A DNA stretch of 64,000 bases from an uncultured Eubacteriales bacterium (GCA_900545135.1 UQXL01000007.1:1-64000); one strand, 5' to 3'. Positions 7,213 to 15,466 are shown, numbered from the stretch's first letter. The notes: generated from the letters alone by a model not told the origin. Made by a program: numbers and translations.

Positions 7213-8206
7213 CGTTCAATCCCTCCTCCTTGTATTTTACTTTCTTAGACTCCAGAAAAGCCTTTATCTTTGCGGAAGTTTCTTCATCTTCCGGCAGCTG
7301 TATGAGCATCTGGCCGTAAGCCACGCCTTCTATGTTCTTGGTGTTTGCTCCCAGTATGTTGACATTGGTGTCGCACTCGCGGCTGAGACTTGAAATTATC
7401 GGTTCAAAGGCCGATGTTCCGTCAAATACCAGCCTCAGGCAGCGAAAGCCCTCCGCAGACGGAACTCCCTGATTCTTGGGAAGTATCAGCTGCTTGGCTA
7501 TCTGCGATTTAGGCGATGTGAATACTTCCTTGACCGGTCCCTCTTCAACTATCATACTGTTGTCTATGACCGCGACTTTATTGCATATCTGCTCTATTAC
7601 TTTCATCTCGTGAGTTATGACTATGATAGTAACTCCCATGTTCTTATTGATTTCTTTGAGCAGGTTCAGAATGGACGCTGTCGTGTTGGGATCCAGTGCG
7701 CTTGTAGCCTCGTCGCAGAGCAGCACTGTCGGATTGGTAGCCAAAGCTCTGGCGATGGCGACTCTCTGCTGCTGTCCTCCGGAAAGCTGCACAGGATATG
7801 ACTTTTCTTTATCCTCAAGTCCAACTATTTTTAAAAGTTCTCTTGCCCTTTCCCGTGCGTCATGCTTTGATATGCCGGCGATCTCCATTGGATAGCAAAT
7901 GTTATCTAGGGCCGTTCTCTGGCTCAGCAGGTTAAAGTTCTGAAATATCATCGACATGGACTGTCTCTTTTTGAGCAGCTCCTTTTTGCTTATGGAGCCC
8001 AGGTCCACCCCGTCGAAGATGACTTTTCCCTCCGTAGGCTTTTCCAGAAAATTGATGCAGCGGATAAGCGTACTCTTGCCCGCTCCGCTGAGGCCTATGA
8101 TCCCGAAGATGTCTCCGTCCTCTATGGTCAGGTTTATGTCCTTGATGGCCTCCACTCTGTTCCGCCCGTTGTCATAAACCTTACTGAGATTTTTTAATTC
8201 AATCAT
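7205..8206 (-). CDS. metN: Methionine ABC transporter ATP-binding protein
   Basis: A 333-residue ABC ATPase. Walker A is GLSGAGKST near residue 38, the signature LSGGQQQR near 141 and Walker B LLCDEATSALD near 161. A C-terminal NIL/ACT-like domain (residues about 255-333) binds methionine in this family and inhibits transport when the cell is replete. First gene of the operon; its start follows a leader peptide and terminator, so expression is probably set by attenuation. Confidence 0.97.
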   Translation of the reverse strand: MIELKNLSKVYDNGRNRVEAIKDINLTIEDGDIFGIIGLSGAGKSTLIRCINFLEKPTEGKVIFDGVDLGSISKKELLKKRQSMSMIFQNFNLLSQRTALDNICYPMEIAGISKHDARERARELLKIVGLEDKEKSYPVQLSGGQQQRVAIARALATNPTVLLCDEATSALDPNTTASILNLLKEINKNMGVTIIVITHEMKVIEQICNKVAVIDNSMIVEEGPVKEVFTSPKSQIAKQLILPKNQGVPSAEGFRCLRLVFDGTSAFEPIISSLSRECDTNVNILGANTKNIEGVAYGQMLIQLPEDEETSAKIKAFLESKKVKYKEEGLNVE

Positions 8207-8223
8207 AGCTGGGTTTCCTTTCT

Positions 8224-8256
8224 AAAAAAATAAGCAGGAACGCTTTCGCTTCCTGC
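8224..8256 (-). terminator. Leader terminator in front of metN
   Basis: On the minus strand GCAGGAAGC-GAAA-GCGTTCCTGC forms a compact GNRA-capped hairpin followed by TTATTTTTTT, ending only 18 bases before the metN start. A terminator in this position makes sense only if it is conditional. Its 5' arm GGAAGC (8248-8253) is complementary to GCTTCC inside the leader peptide gene (8313-8318), giving a possible alternative, antiterminating pairing. Confidence 0.8.
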
Positions 8257-8302
8257 CCATGCACAATCTTTGTCTATTTGAGGCCGTACCTCGCGCAAAG
8301 CA

Positions 8303-8398
8303 TCATAAGTTCGGAAGCAACACACGTGAAACCATGCACATGCCCATCGTCATGCACATATCCATCATCATTGCTGCTCCGTGTACTTTGCACTTCAT
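8303..8398 (-). CDS. Methionine-rich leader peptide of metNIQ (31 aa)
   Basis: A short frame with a strong ribosome site (AAAGGAGA, 7 bases before the ATG) encodes 31 residues beginning MKCKVHGAA. Met occurs at positions 1, 10, 11, 12, 14, 16, 18, 20 and 22, and Cys at 3, 15 and 21. Eight of the 13 codons from 10 to 22 are ATG. It lies between a good promoter and a terminator directly ahead of the methionine importer, the classic layout of ribosome-mediated attenuation: stalling at Met codons would leave GCTTCC (codons 27-29) free to pair with the terminator arm. An alternative is a small metal-binding peptide, since Met/Cys-rich peptides can bind copper. Translation is inferred, not shown. 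Confidence 0.7.
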   Translation of the reverse strand: MKCKVHGAAMMMDMCMTMGMCMVSRVLLPNL

Positions 8399-8430
8399 CG
8401 GAAAATCTCCTTTCCTCAAACCTACTTATT

Positions 8431-8459
8431 ACCATACTCCAACATCGAGCCGCTGTCAA
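8431..8459 (-). promoter_or_regulatory. Promoter of the met leader and operon
   Basis: On the minus strand TTGACA (8454-8459) and TATGGT (8431-8436) are 17 bases apart. Transcription would start near 8424, about 25 bases before the leader peptide start codon. This places promoter, leader peptide, terminator and metN in the order required for attenuation. Confidence 0.7.
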
Positions 8460-8469
8460 TAGTCTATTT

Positions 8470-8853
8470 TTAAAATTGCTGTAAAAAATCAGTTACAGTA
8501 ACAACCAAAGGGTCTTTAGGGAAATGTCTGCTGTTTCCTGTTATAAGTTTCGCATTGCAATATTTCGCGACCTCGTAAAACTTTTTGTCCTCTTCATCTT
8601 CAAATATATCGTTAAGGGGATTCGCTGTTACAGATACACCGCTGGTTTCAAACCATGCAAGCAAAGAATTGATTTCTCCAGTCGAAAATCCAAACTTGGG
8701 TCTTTTCAAAACCGTTTTATACTCGTTTAAAATACGATAATCATAGCAAGGTATAAGCAATCCACTGATAACCATGCTTATGATCTGCGCAGGTGCTCCA
8801 TTCTTAGACCAAAGAGCGGAAACTAAAATATTCGTATCTATAACTACTCTCAT
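8470..8853 (-). CDS. PIN-domain toxin
   Basis: A 127-residue PIN-domain protein of the type found in toxin-antitoxin pairs; these are Mg-dependent RNases. Acidic catalytic residues are visible in VVIDTNILVSAL (Asp 5), an Asp/Glu cluster IFEDEEDKKFYEVA near 83-96, and the LITGNSRHF segment near 105. It follows the Phd-like antitoxin gene by 2 bases, the usual antitoxin-toxin order. The target RNA cannot be inferred. Confidence 0.88.
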   Translation of the reverse strand: MRVVIDTNILVSALWSKNGAPAQIISMVISGLLIPCYDYRILNEYKTVLKRPKFGFSTGEINSLLAWFETSGVSVTANPLNDIFEDEEDKKFYEVAKYCNAKLITGNSRHFPKDPLVVTVTDFLQQF

Positions 8854-8855
8854 GG

Positions 8856-9131
8856 CTATTCTCCCTTGCGCGCAGCAGCTATCTCTTCTTCTATTTCACT
8901 TTCACTCATATAACCTTTTTCAGAAGCTTTCAGCCTCATATCGTTAAATGCAATCATTGCTTTTGCCTGGCGAACCGCTTTCAAAGTCTCTTCAAAGCTT
9001 CCGTCACCAATATCTAACATAATGGCAGTAGGTTTTCCGTTATTCGTAATCACAACTTCACCGTCAGAAGATAGATTTTCCCAAATACTCTTTGGCGTTA
9101 AGCGCAAATCTCTCACAGTATAGAACTTCAT
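8856..9131 (-). CDS. Phd/YefM-family antitoxin
   Basis: A 91-residue protein starting MKFYTVRDLR with the VVITNNGKPTAIMLDI core of Phd/YefM antitoxins, followed by a charged C-terminal tail that would wrap the PIN toxin. The start at 9131 has a strong AGGAGGTGATATC ribosome site; an ATG 21 bases upstream lies at or before the predicted transcript start and is rejected. The complex normally represses its own promoter. Confidence 0.85.
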   Translation of the reverse strand: MKFYTVRDLRLTPKSIWENLSSDGEVVITNNGKPTAIMLDIGDGSFEETLKAVRQAKAMIAFNDMRLKASEKGYMSESEIEEEIAAARKGE

Positions 9132-9150
9132 GATATCACCTCCTGTTATC

Positions 9151-9179
9151 ATTATACTTTATTGTATCACAATCATCAA
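9151..9179 (-). promoter_or_regulatory. Toxin-antitoxin promoter
   Basis: Minus-strand TTGATG (9174-9179), a 17-base spacer and a perfect TATAAT (9151-9156). The spacer and -10 contain the imperfect dyad TTGTGATACAATAA, a possible operator for the antitoxin. The -10 box excludes the more upstream antitoxin start codon. Confidence 0.75.
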
Positions 9180-9230
9180 CGTTTAAGGATACGTTTTGTC
9201 TTACTTTTGATTTGCTTTTTGTGACTTGTT

Positions 9231-10784
9231 TTAAACGCCTGTTTCAAACCCTTCCACAAATCCCGAAATCACTTCAAGAATATCTTCACAGCGTCCTCTC
9301 GTGACCTCTACGTTGAGGGGCATCTGCGGGTCATGGAGCGATTTTCTCAGCAGGCACCAGCCTTTCACCTTTTCATTGTCAAAGTTTATCCTCACGCCTT
9401 CGTAGTTTGGTCTCACCACGTAAGCGCCGAAGCTTCCTCCCTCTTCTTCTATCCACTGCTCAAGGCCTGCAAGAACTCTCTTTCCGTACTCCTGAAAATC
9501 TTTTCTGTCTATGGAAAATCTCTTCTCGACTGCTTCTTTCGGTTCCTCGAGACTGGCCAGCATCACGCCGAGCCCTGCTCCGGCTTTCTTAAGCTGCGCC
9601 GCTTTTATGACTATCTTTGTCGCCAGATAAGCGCCGTCGTCGAGGAAAAAGTTTTCCTTATATGCGGCGTGACCTGATGTCTCGATGGCCAGCTGGCTGT
9701 CTACTCCGTTCTCGTTGAGTTCTTTGGCTTTGTTTATTACGTTTTTATATCCGCGCTTGAAGCGCAGGTGTTTGAGGCCGAGACATTTTTCAAGATAGAC
9801 TGTGAGCTGATCGCTGGTAATGCTGTCGGTGACCACGGTAGTCCCCGGATATTCCACTGCTATCAGGGCTGCCGCCATGGCTACTATGGCGTTTCTGTTT
9901 ATTTCCTTGCCGTCTGCGTCCACCGCCGACGAACGATCCACATCGGTGTCAAATATCAGCCCTAAATCTGCATGATTGTCTTTGACGGCTTTGCAGATAG
10001 AAGCCATAGCCTCAGGGTTTTCCGGGTTGGGCTGGTGATTAGGGAAATTTCCATCCGGTTCGAGGAACTGGCTGCCGCTTATGTCAGCTCCCAGCGGCTT
10101 TAAGATGTCTTCGGCATAAAATCCGCCGGCTCCGTTTCCGGCGTCGACCACTATCTTAAGGCCGGTCAGAGGCTTGTCTCCGCCGACTTCTCTCATTATC
10201 TTTTCTCTCAGATATTTACAATATGTAGACATCAGCTGGGCTTTTACTATGGAGCCACAGGTTTTTTTGCTAGTCTCCATCTGAGTTTCTTCCCCGGCCT
10301 CTGCCACAGCCCCTGTCTGCGGTTCTGCTCCGGCCTCCGTTCCTATCTCCGCCGACTCGATTATCGCCGCTATATCGCCCTTGTCCAGACCGCCCTCACG
10401 GCTGAAATACTTGAAGCCGTTGCGGTCTTTCGGCAAATGGCTCGCCGTGATCATTACCGCTCCGTCGCAGTCAAACTCTTCAAATACCGTGGACATGAAC
10501 ATGGCCGGAGTCGAGGCAAGTCCACAGTCGAGCACCGTTGCTCCAAGACCGGAAAGCCCTTCGCATACGGCTTCTTTCAGACTTTCCGCCGTGATTCTGC
10601 TGTCGTGCCCCACAGAAACCTTAAGGCTCTCCGCCGGTTTTCTGCTTTTTTCCGCCAGCCACCTGCCGAAAGCCGCTGACAAATTGACTGCTTCTTCCCG
10701 CCCCAAAGTAACGGGGTTTTCTCCTGCAAGGGCTACGCCTCTTATGTCGCTTCCGTTCTGCAATTTTCTGTAATCTTTAGCCAT
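9231..10784 (-). CDS. Phosphoglucomutase/phosphomannomutase
   Basis: A 517-residue alpha-D-phosphohexomutase that moves phosphate between C6 and C1 of glucose or mannose. SVGHDSRIT near residue 47, the catalytic serine loop TASHLPKDRNG near 94 (usually TASHNP), metal loop DTDVDRSS near 280 and ETSGHAAYKE near 375 are present. The start at 10,784 has GAGGGAG seven bases upstream; a longer frame would run into the preceding gene. Residues about 148-182 are an Ala/Glu/Thr/Gln-rich insertion within the domain I/II region. Substrate preference cannot be read. Confidence 0.9.
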   Translation of the reverse strand: MAKDYRKLQNGSDIRGVALAGENPVTLGREEAVNLSAAFGRWLAEKSRKPAESLKVSVGHDSRITAESLKEAVCEGLSGLGATVLDCGLASTPAMFMSTVFEEFDCDGAVMITASHLPKDRNGFKYFSREGGLDKGDIAAIIESAEIGTEAGAEPQTGAVAEAGEETQMETSKKTCGSIVKAQLMSTYCKYLREKIMREVGGDKPLTGLKIVVDAGNGAGGFYAEDILKPLGADISGSQFLEPDGNFPNHQPNPENPEAMASICKAVKDNHADLGLIFDTDVDRSSAVDADGKEINRNAIVAMAAALIAVEYPGTTVVTDSITSDQLTVYLEKCLGLKHLRFKRGYKNVINKAKELNENGVDSQLAIETSGHAAYKENFFLDDGAYLATKIVIKAAQLKKAGAGLGVMLASLEEPKEAVEKRFSIDRKDFQEYGKRVLAGLEQWIEEEGGSFGAYVVRPNYEGVRINFDNEKVKGWCLLRKSLHDPQMPLNVEVTRGRCEDILEVISGFVEGFETGV

Positions 10785-10795
10785 GTCTTTCTCCC

Positions 10796-11194
10796 TCACG
10801 ATAATAATTTTACGCATCCTAAAAATGCGAAGCAAAGCATGAACCACGCCAGAGTAAATGTCGGGCATATCTGTCCGAGAATATTTCCCGGCAGAGACGA
10901 ATAATCCCACACGTCCCAGCCCAACCTAAGATTGACGATAACTCCGACGCAAAATTCATATATTGTTATTATAACGGCGCCGGCCATAGCCGACAGCACG
11001 AGATTCATCGATAAAAGCCAGCCTGAAAGCAGGTACAGAGTGAGCACGCACGCTCCTCCTGTCAGCACCATGGTCCAGTGCGTATAGCCCCTGAAAAGAG
11101 TCTCCAGCAGGCCGTAGGCCGCTCCGCCCAATATGAAAATCAAAATTTCCGCATATATCGAATTGCTTCCGTCACTAAAAAATTTCTCACCCAT
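10796..11194 (-). CDS. Putative ABC-transporter-type membrane protein (CmpB-like family)
   Basis: A 132-residue integral membrane protein with four hydrophobic segments (about 16-34, 40-60, 66-88 and 112-130). The segment GWDVWDYSSLPGNILGQICP near residues 91-110 is a hallmark of a Firmicute membrane family often named putative ABC transporter permease. No ABC ATPase is nearby, so a transport role is unsupported here. It ends 11 bases before the phosphohexomutase and may be co-transcribed. Confidence 0.7.
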   Translation of the reverse strand: MGEKFFSDGSNSIYAEILIFILGGAAYGLLETLFRGYTHWTMVLTGGACVLTLYLLSGWLLSMNLVLSAMAGAVIITIYEFCVGVIVNLRLGWDVWDYSSLPGNILGQICPTFTLAWFMLCFAFLGCVKLLS

Positions 11195-11231
11195 AAGTTT
11201 TATTATGAGTTTGAGATTTTATAGATATACT

Positions 11232-11828
11232 TTAAAGAGCTTCTATTATATCGGTAATTTTATCCTTGGCGTCCATCATGATTTTCTGCACATCTTTTCC
11301 TATGATGTCCAGTTCTTCTGCCGACGCGAAATAAGTTTTTTTAATGCCGAAAAGCGCGCAGAGGCCTTTCACATAATCATATCCGAAATTGAAATTTCCT
11401 ATCGGACTGCCCGACGTGGTGATATAAGAAAGGCTCGAGGCCCTGCACTGCCCGGCAGGAATCCCTTCCGGGCTGTATATGAAAGTAAGTCCCGTGACAG
11501 AGCAGCGTTCCAGATACATTTTAAGCTTGGCAGGAAAGGACAGATCCCAGTAAGGTGCGCCTATGAGGATGTGGTCCGCTTCTATGATCTGTCTCGCCAG
11601 ATCGAATTCAGAGTCGCCGAACCCGCCGGCTTTAGCCAGTCTGTCTCTCTGCTCCAGCCTGTCCTTGTTCAGGGGGTGAAGTTCCAGTTCGTTCAAATTG
11701 ACTTCCTCTAATATCCAGTCTTCGCCTGCTTTGGCCTTTTGGAATTTTTCGATGTAATCTCTGCAAAGCTGATATGTCCTCGATTCTTCGCCTCTGATAC
11801 AGGCGTTCACAAATAAGAATTTCATCAA
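11232..11828 (-). CDS. Flavodoxin-fold NAD(P)H-dependent oxidoreductase
   Basis: A 198-residue protein of the NAD(P)H dehydrogenase (quinone) / FMN reductase flavodoxin-like family. Motifs are KFLFVNACIRGEESRT at the N terminus (phosphate-binding loop), HILIGAPYWDLSFPAKLK near residue 85 and YITTSGSPIGN near 133. It would reduce quinones, azo compounds or free flavin with FMN as cofactor in the cytosol. Its start overlaps the end of butyrate kinase by four bases, so the two genes are translationally coupled. Confidence 0.87.
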   Translation of the reverse strand: MMKFLFVNACIRGEESRTYQLCRDYIEKFQKAKAGEDWILEEVNLNELELHPLNKDRLEQRDRLAKAGGFGDSEFDLARQIIEADHILIGAPYWDLSFPAKLKMYLERCSVTGLTFIYSPEGIPAGQCRASSLSYITTSGSPIGNFNFGYDYVKGLCALFGIKKTYFASAEELDIIGKDVQKIMMDAKDKITDIIEAL

Positions 11829-12940
11829 TATATCCTGCCCTCTTCTTCGCCTTTCAATATCCTGGCCGCTCCGGCCGCCAGCGCACCCAGCTCGTCTTCG
11901 CCGGGCATTATGACGATTTTTCCGAGATGTTCCGCATAGCTTTTTATCATTTCTGTGAGCATGGAGGAGTTGGCCAGTCCTCCTGTCAAAATCACTGCGT
12001 CTGTCTGCCCTTTCAGCGCAACTGTCATCTGCGCGATGCTCTTTGCTATCTGATAGGCCATCGCCTCATAAACCAGAGCGGCTTTTTCGTCGCCGTCCTT
12101 AATCATGGCTTCGACTTTTCTGCAGTCGGTGGTGCCAAGATAAGACATTATTCCGCCCTGACCGCTTATCAGTTTTTCCACCTGGCTTTCCGTGTATTTC
12201 CCGGAAAAACACATCTTCGTCCAGAGTATCAGCGGGATTCCTCCCGTCCTCTCGGGCGACATGGGCCCGTCGTCGTATGTGGAAATGTCTATGACTGCTC
12301 CGCCTTTATGCGCGCTCACTGAAATTCCGCCGCCCATGTGGGCGACTATGAGCTTCAAATCTTTATATTCTTTTCCTATGGATTTGGCGTAGTTCATCGC
12401 CTGTGCTCTCGAGTTGAGCACATGGCAGCAACCATAGCGTTCCAGCTCTGCAAGGCCAGAGATCCTGGCGATAGGTATGAGTTCGCAGCCCATGGTCGAA
12501 TCGTAAATAAACGATGGTATGCCCAGAGGCTGTGCTATCTTGTAGGCCAGCTCTGCTCCCATGCTGGATGCGTGGGGCGGATTGCCGGGGTTTCTCATCG
12601 CTTGGCAAAGTTTTTCAGTTACTCTGTACCCTCCGCCGTGCAGGCCTATTATCATGCCCCCTCTTCCCACCGTCGCGGAAAGCCTGCCGACATCATAATT
12701 TTCCTCTTTCAGCACCTCTCTTATCAGCTTTTCTCTGAAATCCATCTGGCCGAATATGTCGCCCATGGCTTTGAGTTCCGCGGCCTCGTGCGTTATCGTC
12801 TTTGAAAACAGTTCCGTCCCGCCACGAAAAACCGCTATTTTCGTCGTCGTGGAGCCGGGGTTAATGGCTAAAATTTCTGTCTCCTTTTTCATCGTATCTG
12901 CAGTTGTTTGCGCATTTTCCGTCATGCCGGCACTTTTCAT
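11825..12940 (-). CDS. buk: Butyrate kinase
   Basis: A 371-residue acetate/butyrate kinase family member: ATP-binding LAINPGSTTTKIAVF near residue 23, AHMGGGISVSAHKGG near 205, VILTGGLANS near 318 and MPGEDELGALAAGA near 345. It would convert butyryl phosphate plus ADP to butyrate and ATP. The start at 12,940 has AGGGAG and forms an ATGA overlap with the nfo stop; shorter starts lack a ribosome site. No phosphotransbutyrylase is adjacent, so partner and true acyl substrate (branched-chain acids are possible) are open. Confidence 0.92.
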   Translation of the reverse strand: MKSAGMTENAQTTADTMKKETEILAINPGSTTTKIAVFRGGTELFSKTITHEAAELKAMGDIFGQMDFREKLIREVLKEENYDVGRLSATVGRGGMIIGLHGGGYRVTEKLCQAMRNPGNPPHASSMGAELAYKIAQPLGIPSFIYDSTMGCELIPIARISGLAELERYGCCHVLNSRAQAMNYAKSIGKEYKDLKLIVAHMGGGISVSAHKGGAVIDISTYDDGPMSPERTGGIPLILWTKMCFSGKYTESQVEKLISGQGGIMSYLGTTDCRKVEAMIKDGDEKAALVYEAMAYQIAKSIAQMTVALKGQTDAVILTGGLANSSMLTEMIKSYAEHLGKIVIMPGEDELGALAAGAARILKGEEEGRIY

Positions 12941-13770
12941 CTTATCATCTCCCTGAGCATTTTTATTTCTTCTCCGTAGCCTTCGAGATTTTCCTGCGGC
13001 GTTTCAAGCACGAACGGCAAGCCCTGAAGTCTCGGATGAGTCAATATATTTCTAAAAGCTTCTTTTCCTATATATCCGGCGCCTATCACCGCATGTCTGT
13101 CCTTGTGGGCTTCGATTGGATTCTTGCTGTCGTTTATATGGATAGCTTTTAAATATTCCAGTCCTATTATGTCGTCAAATTCCCTGAGCACCTCGTCCAA
13201 ACTGCCTGCTATGTCGTAGCCTGCGTCGTGGACATGGCATGTATCCAGGCATACTCCGATCTTATCTTTCAATTTGACTTTATCTATTATGCTTCTCAGT
13301 TCTTCGAAACGGCCGCCTATCTCGCTGCCTTTTCCGGCCATGGTCTCCAGCAGAACGGTCGTAGTCTGTTCTGATTTCATGATATCGTTGAGCAGACCGC
13401 TTATCATCTCGATTCCCGTTTCCGTGCCCTGGCCGACGTGACTGCCGGGGTGAAAATTATAGTAGTTTCCGGGTATATATTCCATTCTCTCAAGATCGTC
13501 TTTCATGGCCATATACGCAAATTCTCTGGTTTTTTGCTCTTTGGAGCAAGGGTTGAGAGTATAAGGCGCGTGGGCTATCACCTTGCCGAATTTATGCTCT
13601 TCGGCCAGCTTGCGGTATCTTGCCGCGTCTTCCGGGTCGATTTCCTTTGCCCTGCCGCCTCTTGGGTTCCTCGTGAAAAACTGCAGGGTATCGGCGTTTA
13701 TGGAAATGGCTTCTTTGGCCATGTTTTCAAATCCTTTTGATGAAGTCAGGTGGCATCCTAAATAAATCAT
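12937..13770 (-). CDS. nfo: Endonuclease IV (AP endonuclease)
   Basis: A 277-residue class II AP endonuclease that cuts 5' of abasic sites. Zn-binding motifs are present: LGCHLTSSKGFENM at the start, VIAHAPYTLN near 68, NFHPGSHVG near 109, VLLETMAGKGSE near 143, CLDTCHVHDAGYD near 176 and HINDSKNP with HKDRHAVIGAGYIG near 212-232. The start at 13,770 has AAGGAG seven bases upstream; a longer reading adds 26 poorly coding residues. First gene of nfo-buk-reductase. Confidence 0.96.
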   Translation of the reverse strand: MIYLGCHLTSSKGFENMAKEAISINADTLQFFTRNPRGGRAKEIDPEDAARYRKLAEEHKFGKVIAHAPYTLNPCSKEQKTREFAYMAMKDDLERMEYIPGNYYNFHPGSHVGQGTETGIEMISGLLNDIMKSEQTTTVLLETMAGKGSEIGGRFEELRSIIDKVKLKDKIGVCLDTCHVHDAGYDIAGSLDEVLREFDDIIGLEYLKAIHINDSKNPIEAHKDRHAVIGAGYIGKEAFRNILTHPRLQGLPFVLETPQENLEGYGEEIKMLREMIR

Positions 13771-13816
13771 TTGTTTCTCCTTGTGCTGCGTATGTATTAT
13801 TTTTAGTCTATCTGTG

Positions 13817-13856
13817 TTCGAATCAAGGGCTCGCCATTTTCGAATCAAGGGCTCGC
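13817..13856. repeat. 22-base tandem duplication upstream of nfo
   Basis: TTCGAATCAAGGGCTCGC occurs at 13,817-13,834 and 13,839-13,856, an exact 18-base match with a four-base spacer. It sits in the roughly 370-base intergenic stretch between nfo and the XRE gene, which otherwise holds only the single ATGTTG/CAACAT unit at 13,990. Confidence 0.75.
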
Positions 13857-13989
13857 TGCAGGGGAGCGATGGTTTCCCTACACGTTCCTTTTTAATTCAT
13901 ATATTTAATTTACACGCGGTGTGCGTCCGTTGCGTCCGTGGCATGGTGCGGCTGAAAATGCCACGGTAGATATCCTCTTTGATTTTGAA

Positions 13990-14029
13990 ATGTTGTAATT
14001 TTTTCTGGCTTCGTCATATTTTACAACAT
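13990..14029. repeat. Single ATGTTG/CAACAT unit
   Basis: ATGTTGTAA at 13,990 and TTTACAACAT at 14,020-14,029 are 30 bases apart, the same inverted pair and spacing as the units at 21/52, 115/146, 24,876/24,907 and 24,969/25,000. It stands alone between nfo and the XRE-family gene, showing that the element also occurs as one unit away from the PD-(D/E)XK gene. Confidence 0.6.
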
Positions 14030-14145
14030 TCTGCTTCCGCAGGTAGTTTTCATATGGCGCAGCCGGTACAATCTCCTGCGGACATTTCAGCCCTGAGCCT
14101 TTTACTGTCTACGTTGCCGCCGGCAAACGCCGGCATATCTCAGCG

Positions 14146-14511
14146 TCAGCCTTTTTTAAAAGCTTTCAGAACAAATCCTGCTCCCAGACCTATAACAGCA
14201 AAGACGTAGCCCAGCATGTAATTGTCTAGGGCTATGCCAAGTGCATTTCCTATGGCGAATCCCCCTATGATGAGCCATTCCAGCTTATCGTCGTCTTCGC
14301 TTTCATCTTCCCCTGCTTCTATTCCCAAAGCCTTATCTATGGAAAAGTTAAGAACTGTGGCCAGCTTTTTCAGGCTGTTTAAGTCGGGCGCTGACTCATT
14401 GGTTTCCCATTTGCTGACGGTCTGTCTGGCGACGTTAAGGGTTTCTGCAAGTTGTTCCTGGGTCATGTTTTTTTCTTTTCGTTTTGAGTATATCAAAGTT
14501 CCTAGATCCAT
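14146..14511 (-). CDS. XRE-family regulator with C-terminal membrane segments
   Basis: A 121-residue protein. Residues 1-60 are a Cro/C1-type helix-turn-helix (SKRKEKNMTQEQLAETLNVARQTVSKWE, then an NSLKKLATVLN helix). Residues 78-93 and 96-117 are two hydrophobic segments, separated from the DNA-binding domain by an acidic EAGEDESEDDDK linker. This membrane-tethered XRE layout is common in Clostridia and Bacilli. No operon partner is visible on the same strand; the target is unknown. Confidence 0.82.
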   Translation of the reverse strand: MDLGTLIYSKRKEKNMTQEQLAETLNVARQTVSKWETNESAPDLNSLKKLATVLNFSIDKALGIEAGEDESEDDDKLEWLIIGGFAIGNALGIALDNYMLGYVFAVIGLGAGFVLKAFKKG

Positions 14512-14692
14512 CTTTACACCTCCAAGACGATTATGCGGAAAACCTAAGCCTTTTTCAACCGTTTCAAGATGGAAATCCCGCCCGTGATGTTAACATCTGT
14601 CAAAATCAAACCCTGTATCAATATGATGTCTGTTAACCTGCGCAGGTTTCTTTCCATATTTTACACGCCGGTCCGGCATGGCAGACCTATAA

Positions 14693-15466
14693 CTAAATTT
14701 CATAGGCGGTGTAACTGTGGCTTATCTCATATCCCAGCTTTTGCGCCAGACGGGCAGATTCCCGGTTATGCGCGTCCCAGCTCGGGTATATTCCTCTTTC
14801 AAGGCACTCATATATAAGTCTGGCTCCGCATGCAGCTGCGAGCCCTTTGCGCCTGTGACTCTTTTCCGTGTCTATTTCTATTTCAATACAGTCTCCGCAT
14901 GCGGCATATGAGGAAGCGCCGGAGACGATTTTTCCTTTGTCGAGAATGACAAAGCCAAGGCCTTGCTTTTTAAATTCTGCAAAGCTGCCATAGTTGGAAA
15001 CCAAATCTCTGCTCCATGGCATTTCAAGACATTGGCCGTATAATTGCGATGTGATTTCAACAATTTCAAATCGTTGAGAAAGTCTTGAAAAATCCGAAAA
15101 AATCCGCTCAAGCTTATCTTTGTCAAAAGCGCGTGGATTCTTTTTAGTTGCAAATCTCTCTATCTTCCTGTACTTTCCTCGGTAAACAGCCTCTATCGCT
15201 TCTTCCCATGCCCGATTTTGAGGTATCAAAATGCGATAATCGTTTTTACTCTCTTTTGGCCTAAAAGCAACAGCTTTATGACTGACCCGCCCGGCAAAGA
15301 AAGTGAAATCGCCTATTACCGCTGCCGCGGTTTGCGGACTGCAGACTGTATCAGCATATACTTTTCCCATAACGCCATGAAGACATGATAAAATCAGCAG
15401 ATTGCCGTCATAATGGGCTGCTCCAAACAGCGAAGCTGCCTTCTCGGGGACTTCTAAATTATGCAT
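14693..15466 (-). CDS. GNAT-family acetyltransferase
   Basis: A 257-residue protein of the two-part clostridial GNAT family. The N-terminal half is divergent; the C-terminal half carries the acyl-CoA loop in EIEIDTEKSHRRKGLAAA and the final NRESARLAQKLGYE. The start at 15,466 forms a TAATG overlap with the upstream gene and has GGAGAG before it. The substrate is unknown. Three adjacent GNAT genes (14.7-16.9 kb) probably belong to one run. Confidence 0.8.
   Translation of the reverse strand: MHNLEVPEKAASLFGAAHYDGNLLILSCLHGVMGKVYADTVCSPQTAAAVIGDFTFFAGRVSHKAVAFRPKESKNDYRILIPQNRAWEEAIEAVYRGKYRKIERFATKKNPRAFDKDKLERIFSDFSRLSQRFEIVEITSQLYGQCLEMPWSRDLVSNYGSFAEFKKQGLGFVILDKGKIVSGASSYAACGDCIEIEIDTEKSHRRKGLAAACGARLIYECLERGIYPSWDAHNRESARLAQKLGYEISHSYTAYEI

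Noticed and set aside
8207..8430. SAM riboswitch or T-box in front of metN
   Set aside because: The S-box core and the T-box TGGNACCGCG sequence are absent. A GAGGTACGGCCTC word resembles a T-box only superficially and is a small hairpin; the Met-rich frame explains the terminator better.
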